Part shown: positions 53,254-60,410 of the stretch, one piece after another
Position numbering within the stretch: position 1 is the stretch's first letter
Layout of the letters: the number at the start of each line of letters is the position of its first letter
Assembly (NCBI RefSeq): GCF_050571805.1
Contig: NZ_CP192219.1
Strand: one strand, 5' to 3'
Source of the DNA: Halodesulfovibrio aestuarii
GTDB lineage: Bacteria > Desulfobacterota > Desulfovibrionia > Desulfovibrionales > Desulfovibrionaceae
DNA length: 64,000 bases
Position numbers and translations under genes: made by a program
The notes under the pieces: model-generated
What the model saw: only the letters and a program-made list of their open reading frames with translations
What the model was told of the DNA's origin: nothing
The model's database searches: none

Positions 53254-53835
53254 TTATTCCAGACATAGTTCGTTTGTTAGAAACGCTTGCTTGCTGATTA
53301 AGGTTATGGAACCTGTTGCAGGTTTATAAGAGAAAAGATTTTGCAAGGGAGTCTGGTTAACTGCACAGAGTAAGGTGCGGATAACGCCGGCGTGGGTTAC
53401 AAGAATAACAGGCTCTGGTTCACGGCATAGTGGGAGAATTATTTCCAGAGCTCGTCGCTGGACATCAAAAAAGGATTCACCCATAGGTGCCCGAAAATAG
53501 GCAAAGTCTGTACCGCGTTGCTCATATGCGTCTGGCCAGCGTTTTTTGATATCCGAGAACGGAAGTCCGTCCCATGTGCCCATGTTTATTTCTCGTAAGG
53601 ACGGCTCTTGAGTAATTCCTGTCTCCAGTTTGTTATCAAGAATTTCAGCGGTCTGCATTGTTCGGCGTAACGGACTGGAAACAATACGCGGCTGTTCAAG
53701 GCGTAAGGCGAGCAATTGCGGGAGTGTTTTTTCGGATATGTATGTAATGCCATTTTCTGCCAGAGGGATGTCTGTTTGCCCTATACAGGTGCCTTTATGC
53801 AGTACTGTTTCGCCGTGACGAATAAGGTAAAGCAT
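53254..53835 (-). CDS. Histidine phosphatase family protein (CobC/GpmB-like)
   Basis: 193 residues. It begins MLYLIRHGETVLHKG with the catalytic RHG. VSSPLRRTMQTAE, the acid Glu in LREINMGTWDG, and VTHAGVIRTLL complete the active site. Proteins of this shape include alpha-ribazole phosphatase and phosphoglycerate mutase-like phosphatases. It starts one base after the end of the nucleotidyltransferase gene and is the last gene of the aldehyde oxidoreductase cluster. The substrate may be a phosphorylated cofactor intermediate, but this is inference from position. Confidence 0.87.
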   Translation of the reverse strand: MLYLIRHGETVLHKGTCIGQTDIPLAENGITYISEKTLPQLLALRLEQPRIVSSPLRRTMQTAEILDNKLETGITQEPSLREINMGTWDGLPFSDIKKRWPDAYEQRGTDFAYFRAPMGESFFDVQRRALEIILPLCREPEPVILVTHAGVIRTLLCAVNQTPLQNLFSYKPATGSITLISKQAFLTNELCLE

Positions 53836-53836
53836 T

Positions 53837-54997
53837 TCAGGACCGCTTTTCTTTGGTGAGTAATGCGGTTAAATCGGTACCTGTTGCTAATTCCGCTTTG
53901 TGCAGGATAGCTTGAGCTTGTAGTAATTTTTGTTGAATAGCCTTCACAACTTCCGGAGAGGCTGCGTAGCATGCCATTTTTTCTTCGTACCGTCGTTCCA
54001 GCGTGCATCTGCTAGTGCCGTCTATAAATTTATCTGCTAAAAAAACGAGTTCAGCTTCTGTCACAGCGCCTTCTGTTGCGGAAAGTTTTGAGTGTGTTGC
54101 GATGCAAGGTGCAACTGCCGGAAAACCGAGTTCGGTAATCATACGGGCTCCGGCATTAGCGTGTTGCGGTACCCCCTTCGCAATATCGTGTAGCAGTGTC
54201 CCTGAGATGACGGTTTGTTTAAAAAGTGGAGTATTGTCGGGAATTTTCTCCAGAATACGGTGGGCAACTTCTGTTACCGCAAGCGAGTGATTTCGGATAT
54301 GCGTTGGTAATGCAACAGCATTCCATATAGCATAGCACTCCTGAACAGATGGAACAGATCTGAGTGTCTGTATGCGGCACAGCTTTTCGTAATCCTCAGG
54401 TGTATCCATATCCAGTAACATTCCACTATCCAGAACCGGTAGGTAATGGGTGGTATCCGTATATTGGTCTAATAACTTGGCCAGTCCGCCGTCTCCATTG
54501 TATTTCAGAATTTCGCATTTGAGTGATGCCCGCAAACAAGGGGGGTGTCCACGCTTGCCTTCTGTCTTGTGCAGGAATTCAGGAAGCGGGGTAAGAAGAC
54601 TGTCATCTAAAATAGGGTGGATGACGTTTGCTTTAGTCTTTGCGGCGTGGTTGAGAAGCGCAGTAATAGTACTGGAACGGATAAGAGGGATATCTACGGG
54701 AGTGATGAAAAAAATATCAGCATCATCAGGGAGAGCATTGCAACCGGTTTGAACAGAAGAAAACATGCCGTCATCAAAGTTGGCATTATACACAGCTTGG
54801 AGGTTAAGCCGCTTGCATTCCTGTTCAATCTTTTCGCTGGCGTAGCCTGTAACAACAATGGGGGTGACTCCTGCTTGTATGAACGCATCCGCAAGCGTTT
54901 GCAGCGTGGTCTTATCCCCAAGATGTAAGGTCGGTTTGCATCGGCCCATACGGGAACTGTACCCTGCCGCCAGAAGTATTCCATATGCCCTGAGCAT
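53837..54997 (-). CDS. MocA-like nucleotidyltransferase fused to an HD domain
   Basis: About 386 residues from ATG 54997 with AAGGA upstream; an earlier ATG at 55036 would overlap xdhC. Residues 1-195 form a MobA/MocA-type NTP transferase: LLAAGYSSRMGRCKPTLHLG (P-loop and Lys), the metal Asp in FITPVDIPLI, and GHPPCLR. Residues about 225-385 carry an HD phosphohydrolase: HIRNHSLAV and LLHDIAKG. MocA attaches CMP to molybdopterin to make MCD, the cofactor of Desulfovibrio aldehyde oxidoreductase, which fits this cluster. The fused HD domain is unusual and its substrate is unknown. Confidence 0.87.
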   Translation of the reverse strand: MLRAYGILLAAGYSSRMGRCKPTLHLGDKTTLQTLADAFIQAGVTPIVVTGYASEKIEQECKRLNLQAVYNANFDDGMFSSVQTGCNALPDDADIFFITPVDIPLIRSSTITALLNHAAKTKANVIHPILDDSLLTPLPEFLHKTEGKRGHPPCLRASLKCEILKYNGDGGLAKLLDQYTDTTHYLPVLDSGMLLDMDTPEDYEKLCRIQTLRSVPSVQECYAIWNAVALPTHIRNHSLAVTEVAHRILEKIPDNTPLFKQTVISGTLLHDIAKGVPQHANAGARMITELGFPAVAPCIATHSKLSATEGAVTEAELVFLADKFIDGTSRCTLERRYEEKMACYAASPEVVKAIQQKLLQAQAILHKAELATGTDLTALLTKEKRS

Positions 54998-55001
54998 CAG
55001 A

Positions 55002-56024
55002 TTATCCTTGTGCTTTTGTTTGAACAATCTCTGCAATAATACTTACTGCTATTTCTTCCGGAGTTCTTCCTCCAAGGGGTAACCCTATAGGACAATGACA
55101 ACGGGCAATAGCTTCATCTGTGACTCCTTCTTCGCGGAGACGTTCATATAACCCGTCACGTTTGCTTTTGCTGCCGATCATTCCAATGTATTTTGCCGGA
55201 GTTGTGAGTATTTGTTGCAGCACAGTTTTGTCGTGTTCGTGTCCGCGGGTTACTATGACAACGTAGCAGTCTTTATGCACGGTGACGTCGGAGAGGATGT
55301 CGTCCAATGAGTCCACAACCATGACGTGTGCATTCGGGAAGCGTTTTGTATTGGCAAAGTCGTCGCGGTCGTCCAGTACGATGACGGAGAATCCGGCAAT
55401 GTGAGCTATTTCTGCCGTAGGTTTTGCAACGTGCCCTGCTCCGGCGATAATGACAGTAGCTGTCGGATGGTATGTTTCAGAAAAATATTGGAGAGAATGT
55501 TCATTCAGAAGCAATGGCCCTGTGTCTGATGTTGCAGCTTCTTTGGAAGCACGGATGGAGTGTAATGCATCAGCGTATTTCGCGTCTGCCAATTGGTCGG
55601 CTGTGATGCGAGTCCATATGTCGCTATTTTGTACGTAGTAAGCTTCACGTGAGCTTGCGTTGCCTTTCAGTACATCATTCTTCAGCTGCACAAATTCTGT
55701 ATAATGGTCTGGTGTAAGGCGTTCCAGCAATACTGTTAGTGAGCCTCCACAGGACATACCCAGAGCGCCAGCTTTTGTGTTGTCTAATTCATAAAAGTGC
55801 AGGGCCGCAGCGCCTGTTTTACCCGGGAGAAACCTTGCGCCGGTTTCCTGAACTTTTGCTTCAACAAGACCTCCACCGATTGTTCCGTAGAATTCGCCCT
55901 CCGGACAGATAAGCATGTGTGCGCCGGAGGATCGGGGGGTTGAACCGGTACTGGAGATGACTGTGGCAAGAACGCAGTTATGCGTTGCAAGTTTGTTTGT
56001 GATATCTGAGAGAATAGAATTCAT
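55002..56024 (-). CDS. xdhC: XdhC/CoxI-family molybdenum cofactor maturation factor
   Basis: About 340 residues from ATG 56024 with GCGAGG upstream; a longer frame to 56138 overlaps the preceding gene. The N-terminal XdhC/CoxI domain has STGSTPRSSGAHMLI, GTIGGGLVEAKV and GMSCGGSLTVLLERL. The C-terminal Rossmann domain has VIIAGAGHVAKPTAEIA and VIVTRGHEHD. XdhC binds the Mo cofactor, helps in its sulfuration and inserts it into molybdenum hydroxylases. The target is most likely the aldehyde oxidoreductase encoded at the far end of the same cluster. Confidence 0.93.
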   Translation of the reverse strand: MNSILSDITNKLATHNCVLATVISSTGSTPRSSGAHMLICPEGEFYGTIGGGLVEAKVQETGARFLPGKTGAAALHFYELDNTKAGALGMSCGGSLTVLLERLTPDHYTEFVQLKNDVLKGNASSREAYYVQNSDIWTRITADQLADAKYADALHSIRASKEAATSDTGPLLLNEHSLQYFSETYHPTATVIIAGAGHVAKPTAEIAHIAGFSVIVLDDRDDFANTKRFPNAHVMVVDSLDDILSDVTVHKDCYVVIVTRGHEHDKTVLQQILTTPAKYIGMIGSKSKRDGLYERLREEGVTDEAIARCHCPIGLPLGGRTPEEIAVSIIAEIVQTKAQG

Positions 56025-56034
56025 TGCAACCTCG

Positions 56035-57375
56035 CTATACGATGCAAATTTTGCGTTTTGCGAATCCAATAGATATTTTTTTGTTATGGTTGCCCGGTAA
56101 ACACAATATATCCGGAGCATTATACAACGGAGAAACAAGATCGCATAATAGCTCCTTAACGCAGGTTAATTGTTGGGACGAGTTATTGCTCATGTCAACA
56201 GTTACTTCCAGCGTATTTGGTGCCACCCTGTATTGTGCTTGCTGGGCGAGAAAATATGGGACAGCGGTCAGTACCCCGTCAATGAGTGTTGGGGTAATAA
56301 ACCGGAACCAGTCCGGCGTACCTTCAGGCAGAGCCATTCTCCGGATATTCGGACTGAGCCTGCGTAACGGTGAGTCACACGGGCAGGCTTCTGTCATAAT
56401 ATGCGATTCATCGCCGGTTCGGTATCGGATGAGTGGCATGCCCTTTCTTGTAAGGGTCGTGACAACTATTTCGCCTCGTTCTCCATCCGGTAGAACTAAT
56501 CCAGTTTCCGGGTTTGTAATTTCAACATATATATTTGTTTCACGCAGGTGCATGCCTTTACTGTGCGCACAGCTGACAGCACCGCCAAGTCCGGTTTCAG
56601 TCATTCCCCAATGGGTATGAACGTGGCAGTTCCATTCCTTTTCAATGTAGTTGCGAACAGCGCGGGAGCTGGCATCCCAACACAGCAGAACACTTTTTAC
56701 TGGAGAATCCATACCGCCTTCATGCTTCCACAGCTTTATCAAGGCAAGAACGTGCGCTGGAGTTCCTACAACGCAGTCAGGAGCATGTTTGCTAAACAGG
56801 GCAAGTGAAGCAGAAACATTATCAGGATCTTGGTTTAGAACGGGCTTGGCCCCCAGTGAACGTAACCCTTCCGCCAGTAACGTGCCGACACTATCGGGTT
56901 TGGGAGCGGGAAGAAGGGCTAAAACCGTATCTCCAGCATCAACAAGGCACCGCATCCCGTTGTTATAAAATGCGATTGTTTCATCCAACTCGTCCTGTGT
57001 AAAAAAAATACGCTTCGGATTTCCCGTGGAACCGGAAGTTGCCAGCGTTACGATCCTCGCAATGTCATCCTGCGAGGTACAAAGGAACTTGAGGGGCGCT
57101 TCTCTTATATCCGCTGCTGTAGTTCGTGGAAGTTTTGAAAAATCTTCTCGTGATGCAATATGTTGAAAATCCAGCCCGCGGAAATGTTCAGCATAAAAAG
57201 TTCCGTTTTCCCGCGCATAGCTGCAAACATTTTTGAGTTTGCCAAGTTGCCATGCTTCAATCTGAGCCTGAGAGATTGGAGCCTCAGTTCGCATATCTTG
57301 CTGAGCCTGTGCATCTAACGGATTTATCCGGTTAACATGCTGTTGCTTTGGACTTTCTTCAATCAAATTTAGCAT
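56035..57375 (-). CDS. AMP-dependent CoA ligase-like protein of the aldehyde oxidoreductase cluster
   Basis: 446 residues, the length of phenylacetate-CoA-ligase-like proteins. The adenylation P-loop is LATSGSTGNPKRIFF; THWGMTETGLGG and PLIRYRTGDES are the A5 and A7-A8 motifs. The C-terminal roughly 100 residues are shortened compared with phenylacetate-CoA ligase and lack a clear catalytic lysine motif. It would activate a carboxylic acid as an adenylate, perhaps then a thioester. I recall homologues in the equivalent D. vulgaris cluster. It is 10 bases upstream of xdhC, and a 244-base gap separates it from the radical SAM gene upstream. Confidence 0.85.
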   Translation of the reverse strand: MLNLIEESPKQQHVNRINPLDAQAQQDMRTEAPISQAQIEAWQLGKLKNVCSYARENGTFYAEHFRGLDFQHIASREDFSKLPRTTAADIREAPLKFLCTSQDDIARIVTLATSGSTGNPKRIFFTQDELDETIAFYNNGMRCLVDAGDTVLALLPAPKPDSVGTLLAEGLRSLGAKPVLNQDPDNVSASLALFSKHAPDCVVGTPAHVLALIKLWKHEGGMDSPVKSVLLCWDASSRAVRNYIEKEWNCHVHTHWGMTETGLGGAVSCAHSKGMHLRETNIYVEITNPETGLVLPDGERGEIVVTTLTRKGMPLIRYRTGDESHIMTEACPCDSPLRRLSPNIRRMALPEGTPDWFRFITPTLIDGVLTAVPYFLAQQAQYRVAPNTLEVTVDMSNNSSQQLTCVKELLCDLVSPLYNAPDILCLPGNHNKKISIGFAKRKICIV

Positions 57376-57619
57376 TTCTATCCTGTTCGAGAGACATCTG
57401 TAGTTTCTGATGGCTGGCGCTAATATATCATCGGTGACAGTAATATTTTGTTAGTAAAGAGTTTTTGCGTTCGGCTATTTTATGTTCATAAGTGACGATA
57501 TATTCTTTGTGTAGAATGGCTGATGTTAATCAGGTAATATAACTCGCAGTCGAGAGGGTGTTTCTCTCTCGAAATGCAAGGACGGTACCCTGCCCGCCGG
57601 AGGCGACGAAATCAAAAAA
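57376..57619 (-). other. 244-bp gap inside the cluster with two hairpins
   Basis: On the minus strand, after the radical SAM stop, there is GCCTCCGGCGGGCAGGG...CCTTGCA followed by TCGAGAG/CTCTCGA. The first piece resembles short GC-rich tails common after Desulfovibrio genes, as I recall them. No open frame is seen. It may hold an internal promoter for the ligase-xdhC-mocA-phosphatase part. Confidence 0.45.
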
Positions 57620-58978
57620 CTACTTCCCGCGATACAATGTCGTTCCATCTGCCGCAGTGAGATTGTAGGCACAGAATGGGACGAGTCTACCGTCCGGTGC
57701 AACTACGTGGATGCAGCATCCTTTCAGTCGTTCAATATCCAGTGACCATGCATCCTGAAACGCCATGGCTGAGATGGCAAAGCGCCGTATTGATGCTTGC
57801 TGAATGAACGAATCAAGTTCGTTGGATAGAGATTGAGGTTTCTTTTCTAATTCAGCCGCAGCCCACTGGCTGCGTACAAAAGAGCGCGCTTTTTCTGCTC
57901 CTTCTGCTGCCGGTTTCGGCTTGCAGTTACATGTCTTTTTAGGAACAGACAGCAGCTGGAGTGTGTTGTCCTCGTTGATAATGTAATTTGCGTGGAATGA
58001 GCAGAGCGCGTGTTCGCATGTCGGGGGTACAAAGTCACCTGTAGCAACAAGGTTGTCTGTCTGTCGTTCCAGTTCTTCAGCCAGTTCCGGCAGTGTGATG
58101 CGTTCAGCGTCGGCAGGGGCAACAGGATATCGTCCGAAATAGCTGATAGGCTGAAAATGAACACCGCGTACGGCTGGTGCGTGATCTATGGCAAAACGGA
58201 TAATGTCGCCGACTTCGTCCTTGTTAATGAGAGGCGAAATGACCGGTACGAGAACAATGCCTATTTTTGCTTTTGCAAAGGCTTCGATTGCTCTTGCTTT
58301 TATTTCGCGAAGATCCGCATTGCGGAATGCTTTCCATGTCGATTCACGTAACCCGTCAAATTGTAGGAATACGGAGTCAACACCAGCGGCCGCAAGTTCA
58401 GTTACATATTCAGGATCGTGTGCGGCACGAACTCCGTTGGTGTTAATTTGAACGAACGGGAAACCGATGCGTTTTGCTTCTGCGACAAGCTCTGGAAGAT
58501 CATCGCGTATGGTTGGCTCCCCACCGGAAAATTGAAGATTGCAACCGCCTGTGTTGCGCATGGTGGTTTCCAACAGTTGAATGAGTTCTTCTTTTGTAGG
58601 CTCTTTCGGAGTGGGGGATGTTGCTTTATTTTCAGCTGATGCAAAGCAGACTGGGCAGGATAGGTTGCAGTTCCATGTAACCTCGATGAGTGCCATGCAG
58701 CTGTGTTGACGGTGCTCTTCGCACAGGCCGCAATCAAATGGGCAGCCTTTGTCGACAGATGTGGATATCGTCGGCGGTGTTGATGGCGTTTTAGGCCGTA
58801 ACCAATCCTTAAAAACTGTTGCGGTGTGTGTAGAGCGCCAGACAGGAGTTGAGAAAGCGCCGTGTTGTGGGCAATGTTTCACAAGACGTGTTTCTTCCCC
58901 GTGGGTAACACGCATGGCTGGAATGCGTTGAAGACATTCAGGACAAACACTTTCTGTATGGGAAACGTGGTCAGACAT
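57620..58978 (-). CDS. Radical SAM protein of the aldehyde oxidoreductase cluster (TrsS-like)
   Basis: 452 residues. The N-terminal metal-binding part has VCPECLQRIPA and VKHCPQHG. Next comes GCPFDCGLCEEH (Cys79, 83, 86), then the radical SAM motif NCNLSCPVC (Cys104, 108, 111). FSGGEPTIRDDLPELV is the SAM-binding GGEP segment. Further cysteines lie at TCEHALCSF, KTCNCKP and KGCCIHV. The N-terminal layout resembles the Tes/MJ0619 radical SAM group, which joins lipid chains in archaea. I recall homologues named radical SAM (seleno)protein TrsS; here all positions read as Cys. The reaction is unknown. Two bases separate it from the C_GCAxxG gene. Confidence 0.85.
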   Translation of the reverse strand: MSDHVSHTESVCPECLQRIPAMRVTHGEETRLVKHCPQHGAFSTPVWRSTHTATVFKDWLRPKTPSTPPTISTSVDKGCPFDCGLCEEHRQHSCMALIEVTWNCNLSCPVCFASAENKATSPTPKEPTKEELIQLLETTMRNTGGCNLQFSGGEPTIRDDLPELVAEAKRIGFPFVQINTNGVRAAHDPEYVTELAAAGVDSVFLQFDGLRESTWKAFRNADLREIKARAIEAFAKAKIGIVLVPVISPLINKDEVGDIIRFAIDHAPAVRGVHFQPISYFGRYPVAPADAERITLPELAEELERQTDNLVATGDFVPPTCEHALCSFHANYIINEDNTLQLLSVPKKTCNCKPKPAAEGAEKARSFVRSQWAAAELEKKPQSLSNELDSFIQQASIRRFAISAMAFQDAWSLDIERLKGCCIHVVAPDGRLVPFCAYNLTAADGTTLYRGK

Positions 58979-58980
58979 AA

Positions 58981-59439
58981 CTACTCTTTTACTGCGGAAA
59001 TTTCGTACTCGTATTCAGCGAGCAGAGATTCAATGTAAGTGAATGTTTCAGCAAGTAGAGAACCGCATTTGCTTGTGTCCGGTACGGGGGCGCCGCTGGT
59101 TTCTCCCAGAATTTGTCCACAGGTAATGCCACCATACTGCGCTGTTGCTTTCTGCGTAAACCAGTCTGTGAAGGATTCTAGAAGGAGGGAGAGATGTTCG
59201 TCTTTTTCTTCTGTTTCTGCGTCATGCCCGGCGTATAGACCTAACATTAAGGATCCGCCTGTAAGCAGCCCGCATGTACCGTTGCAGCTGGACATCCCGC
59301 TGCATAATCCTTCTGCAGCTCTGATTAGCTGCGGGTTTTCAATGCCGGAATATTCCAGCGCCATGCCGACTAGGATTTGGCTGCAACAATACCCTTTGCC
59401 AGCCCATTGAAGCAATTGCAGTTGGATGTCGGAAAGCAT
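58981..59439 (-). CDS. C_GCAxxG_C_C family protein
   Basis: 152 residues. The cysteine layout is GYCCSQ (16-21), GLCSGMSSCNGTCGLLTGG with the GCAxxG-type core changed to TCGLLTG, ITCGQILG, and a last C in TSKCG. This family is thought to bind a metal or redox centre and often accompanies redox enzymes. AAGGA lies 8 bases before ATG 59439. It sits between the methyltransferase and radical SAM genes with gaps of 3 and 2 bases, so co-translation is likely. Confidence 0.88.
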   Translation of the reverse strand: MLSDIQLQLLQWAGKGYCCSQILVGMALEYSGIENPQLIRAAEGLCSGMSSCNGTCGLLTGGSLMLGLYAGHDAETEEKDEHLSLLLESFTDWFTQKATAQYGGITCGQILGETSGAPVPDTSKCGSLLAETFTYIESLLAEYEYEISAVKE

Positions 59440-59442
59440 ATG

Positions 59443-60189
59443 TCATTCCTTTTTTAAGGCTCTAATTTGGATGTACCCGATACTTTTATCGAAAGTTTTC
59501 GTGCGGCTGTCCGCGGTATTTGCATCGCTTTGGCAGCACGGTGCAATGCCGGAGAAAATAAGTTTCGCTGTCAGCTCTTTCAGCTCTTTTGTGCAGTCAG
59601 TGCTGCTTGTGTGCACAAAACCTGCTTGTGTAAGCGCAGCAAAAAGTTTTTTAAGTTGAAGCGGTGAACTACTACAGCTACAGCTGTTGTTTTCGGATTC
59701 TGAATTAACGGGAATTGGTGCTACCTCAGAAGATATATTGGGCGTTGCTACCGTTTGTTCTGTCTGTTCCTTACGCCTGTAGAGGTCAGAAAGAAGCAGT
59801 GTGCCACCAGCGCAGAGTACCCGTGAGAATTCTAAAATAGTTGTTTCCAGAGAATTGCTGAGGGAGAGGACGCAGTCGCAGTTGACTATGTGAAATGTCG
59901 CGTTTGGAAATGGAAGTTGTTCCACGGTTCCTTGTACGACAGGGAGTTGTCTTTCACGAGTTTGCAGCGTGTTTTGATAGGAAAGGTCAAGTCCCGTGAC
60001 AATAGCGCTATATTCTTGTTGAAGAAATTTACCTGTGATTCCGGTGCCGCATCCGGCATCCAGAACACGCATAGGAGATGAAATCTTCAAATTATCGTAG
60101 GTCTTGCGGGTAAGTGAAAGCCCACCGGGACGAAGTGCGCCATCTTCCAATGTTGCCATGAGAGGATGCTGCCAAAGCGGAGTACTCAT
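59443..60189 (-). CDS. SAM-dependent methyltransferase of the aldehyde oxidoreductase cluster
   Basis: 248 residues. Class I fold: motif I VLDAGCGTGITGKFL (about 42-56), the acidic residue in VTGLDLS, and LCAGGTLLLSDLYRR as motif III. An insert at about 150-178 contains SENNSCSCSSSP, and a late GIAPCCQ adds two more cysteines, so metal binding is possible. Its start overlaps the zinc-ribbon gene stop by 4 bases. The substrate is unknown. The pairing with a radical SAM protein suggests that both modify one product. Confidence 0.85.
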   Translation of the reverse strand: MSTPLWQHPLMATLEDGALRPGGLSLTRKTYDNLKISSPMRVLDAGCGTGITGKFLQQEYSAIVTGLDLSYQNTLQTRERQLPVVQGTVEQLPFPNATFHIVNCDCVLSLSNSLETTILEFSRVLCAGGTLLLSDLYRRKEQTEQTVATPNISSEVAPIPVNSESENNSCSCSSSPLQLKKLFAALTQAGFVHTSSTDCTKELKELTAKLIFSGIAPCCQSDANTADSRTKTFDKSIGYIQIRALKKE

Positions 60190-60401
60190 TTATCTTCCAG
60201 TAATTGTTCCACTTCTGCCATTTTACTTGTGGCGAGAGATTCAGGAATGAGCACATAGCCGCACGCGGGACAGGTGGGTAATTCAACCGAAAATTTACTT
60301 TCAAGATACACCAGTTCCACGGCCGTAAAAACGAGCTGTTCATTGCACTGTGTGCATTTCCAATGAGAAAAATCGTCGTGTAAAACCTGTAGCGTATTCA
60401 T
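60186..60401 (-). CDS. Small zinc-ribbon / rubredoxin-like redox protein
   Basis: 71 residues with two CxxC pairs (Cys16/19 in KCTQC, Cys44/47 in TCPAC), which would bind one Zn or Fe. There is no signal peptide. AAGAG stands before ATG. It overlaps the methyltransferase gene by 4 bases. It could be an electron carrier for the radical SAM or Fe-S proteins nearby. Confidence 0.82.
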   Translation of the reverse strand: MNTLQVLHDDFSHWKCTQCNEQLVFTAVELVYLESKFSVELPTCPACGYVLIPESLATSKMAEVEQLLEDK

Positions 60402-60410
60402 AGCATGCTC

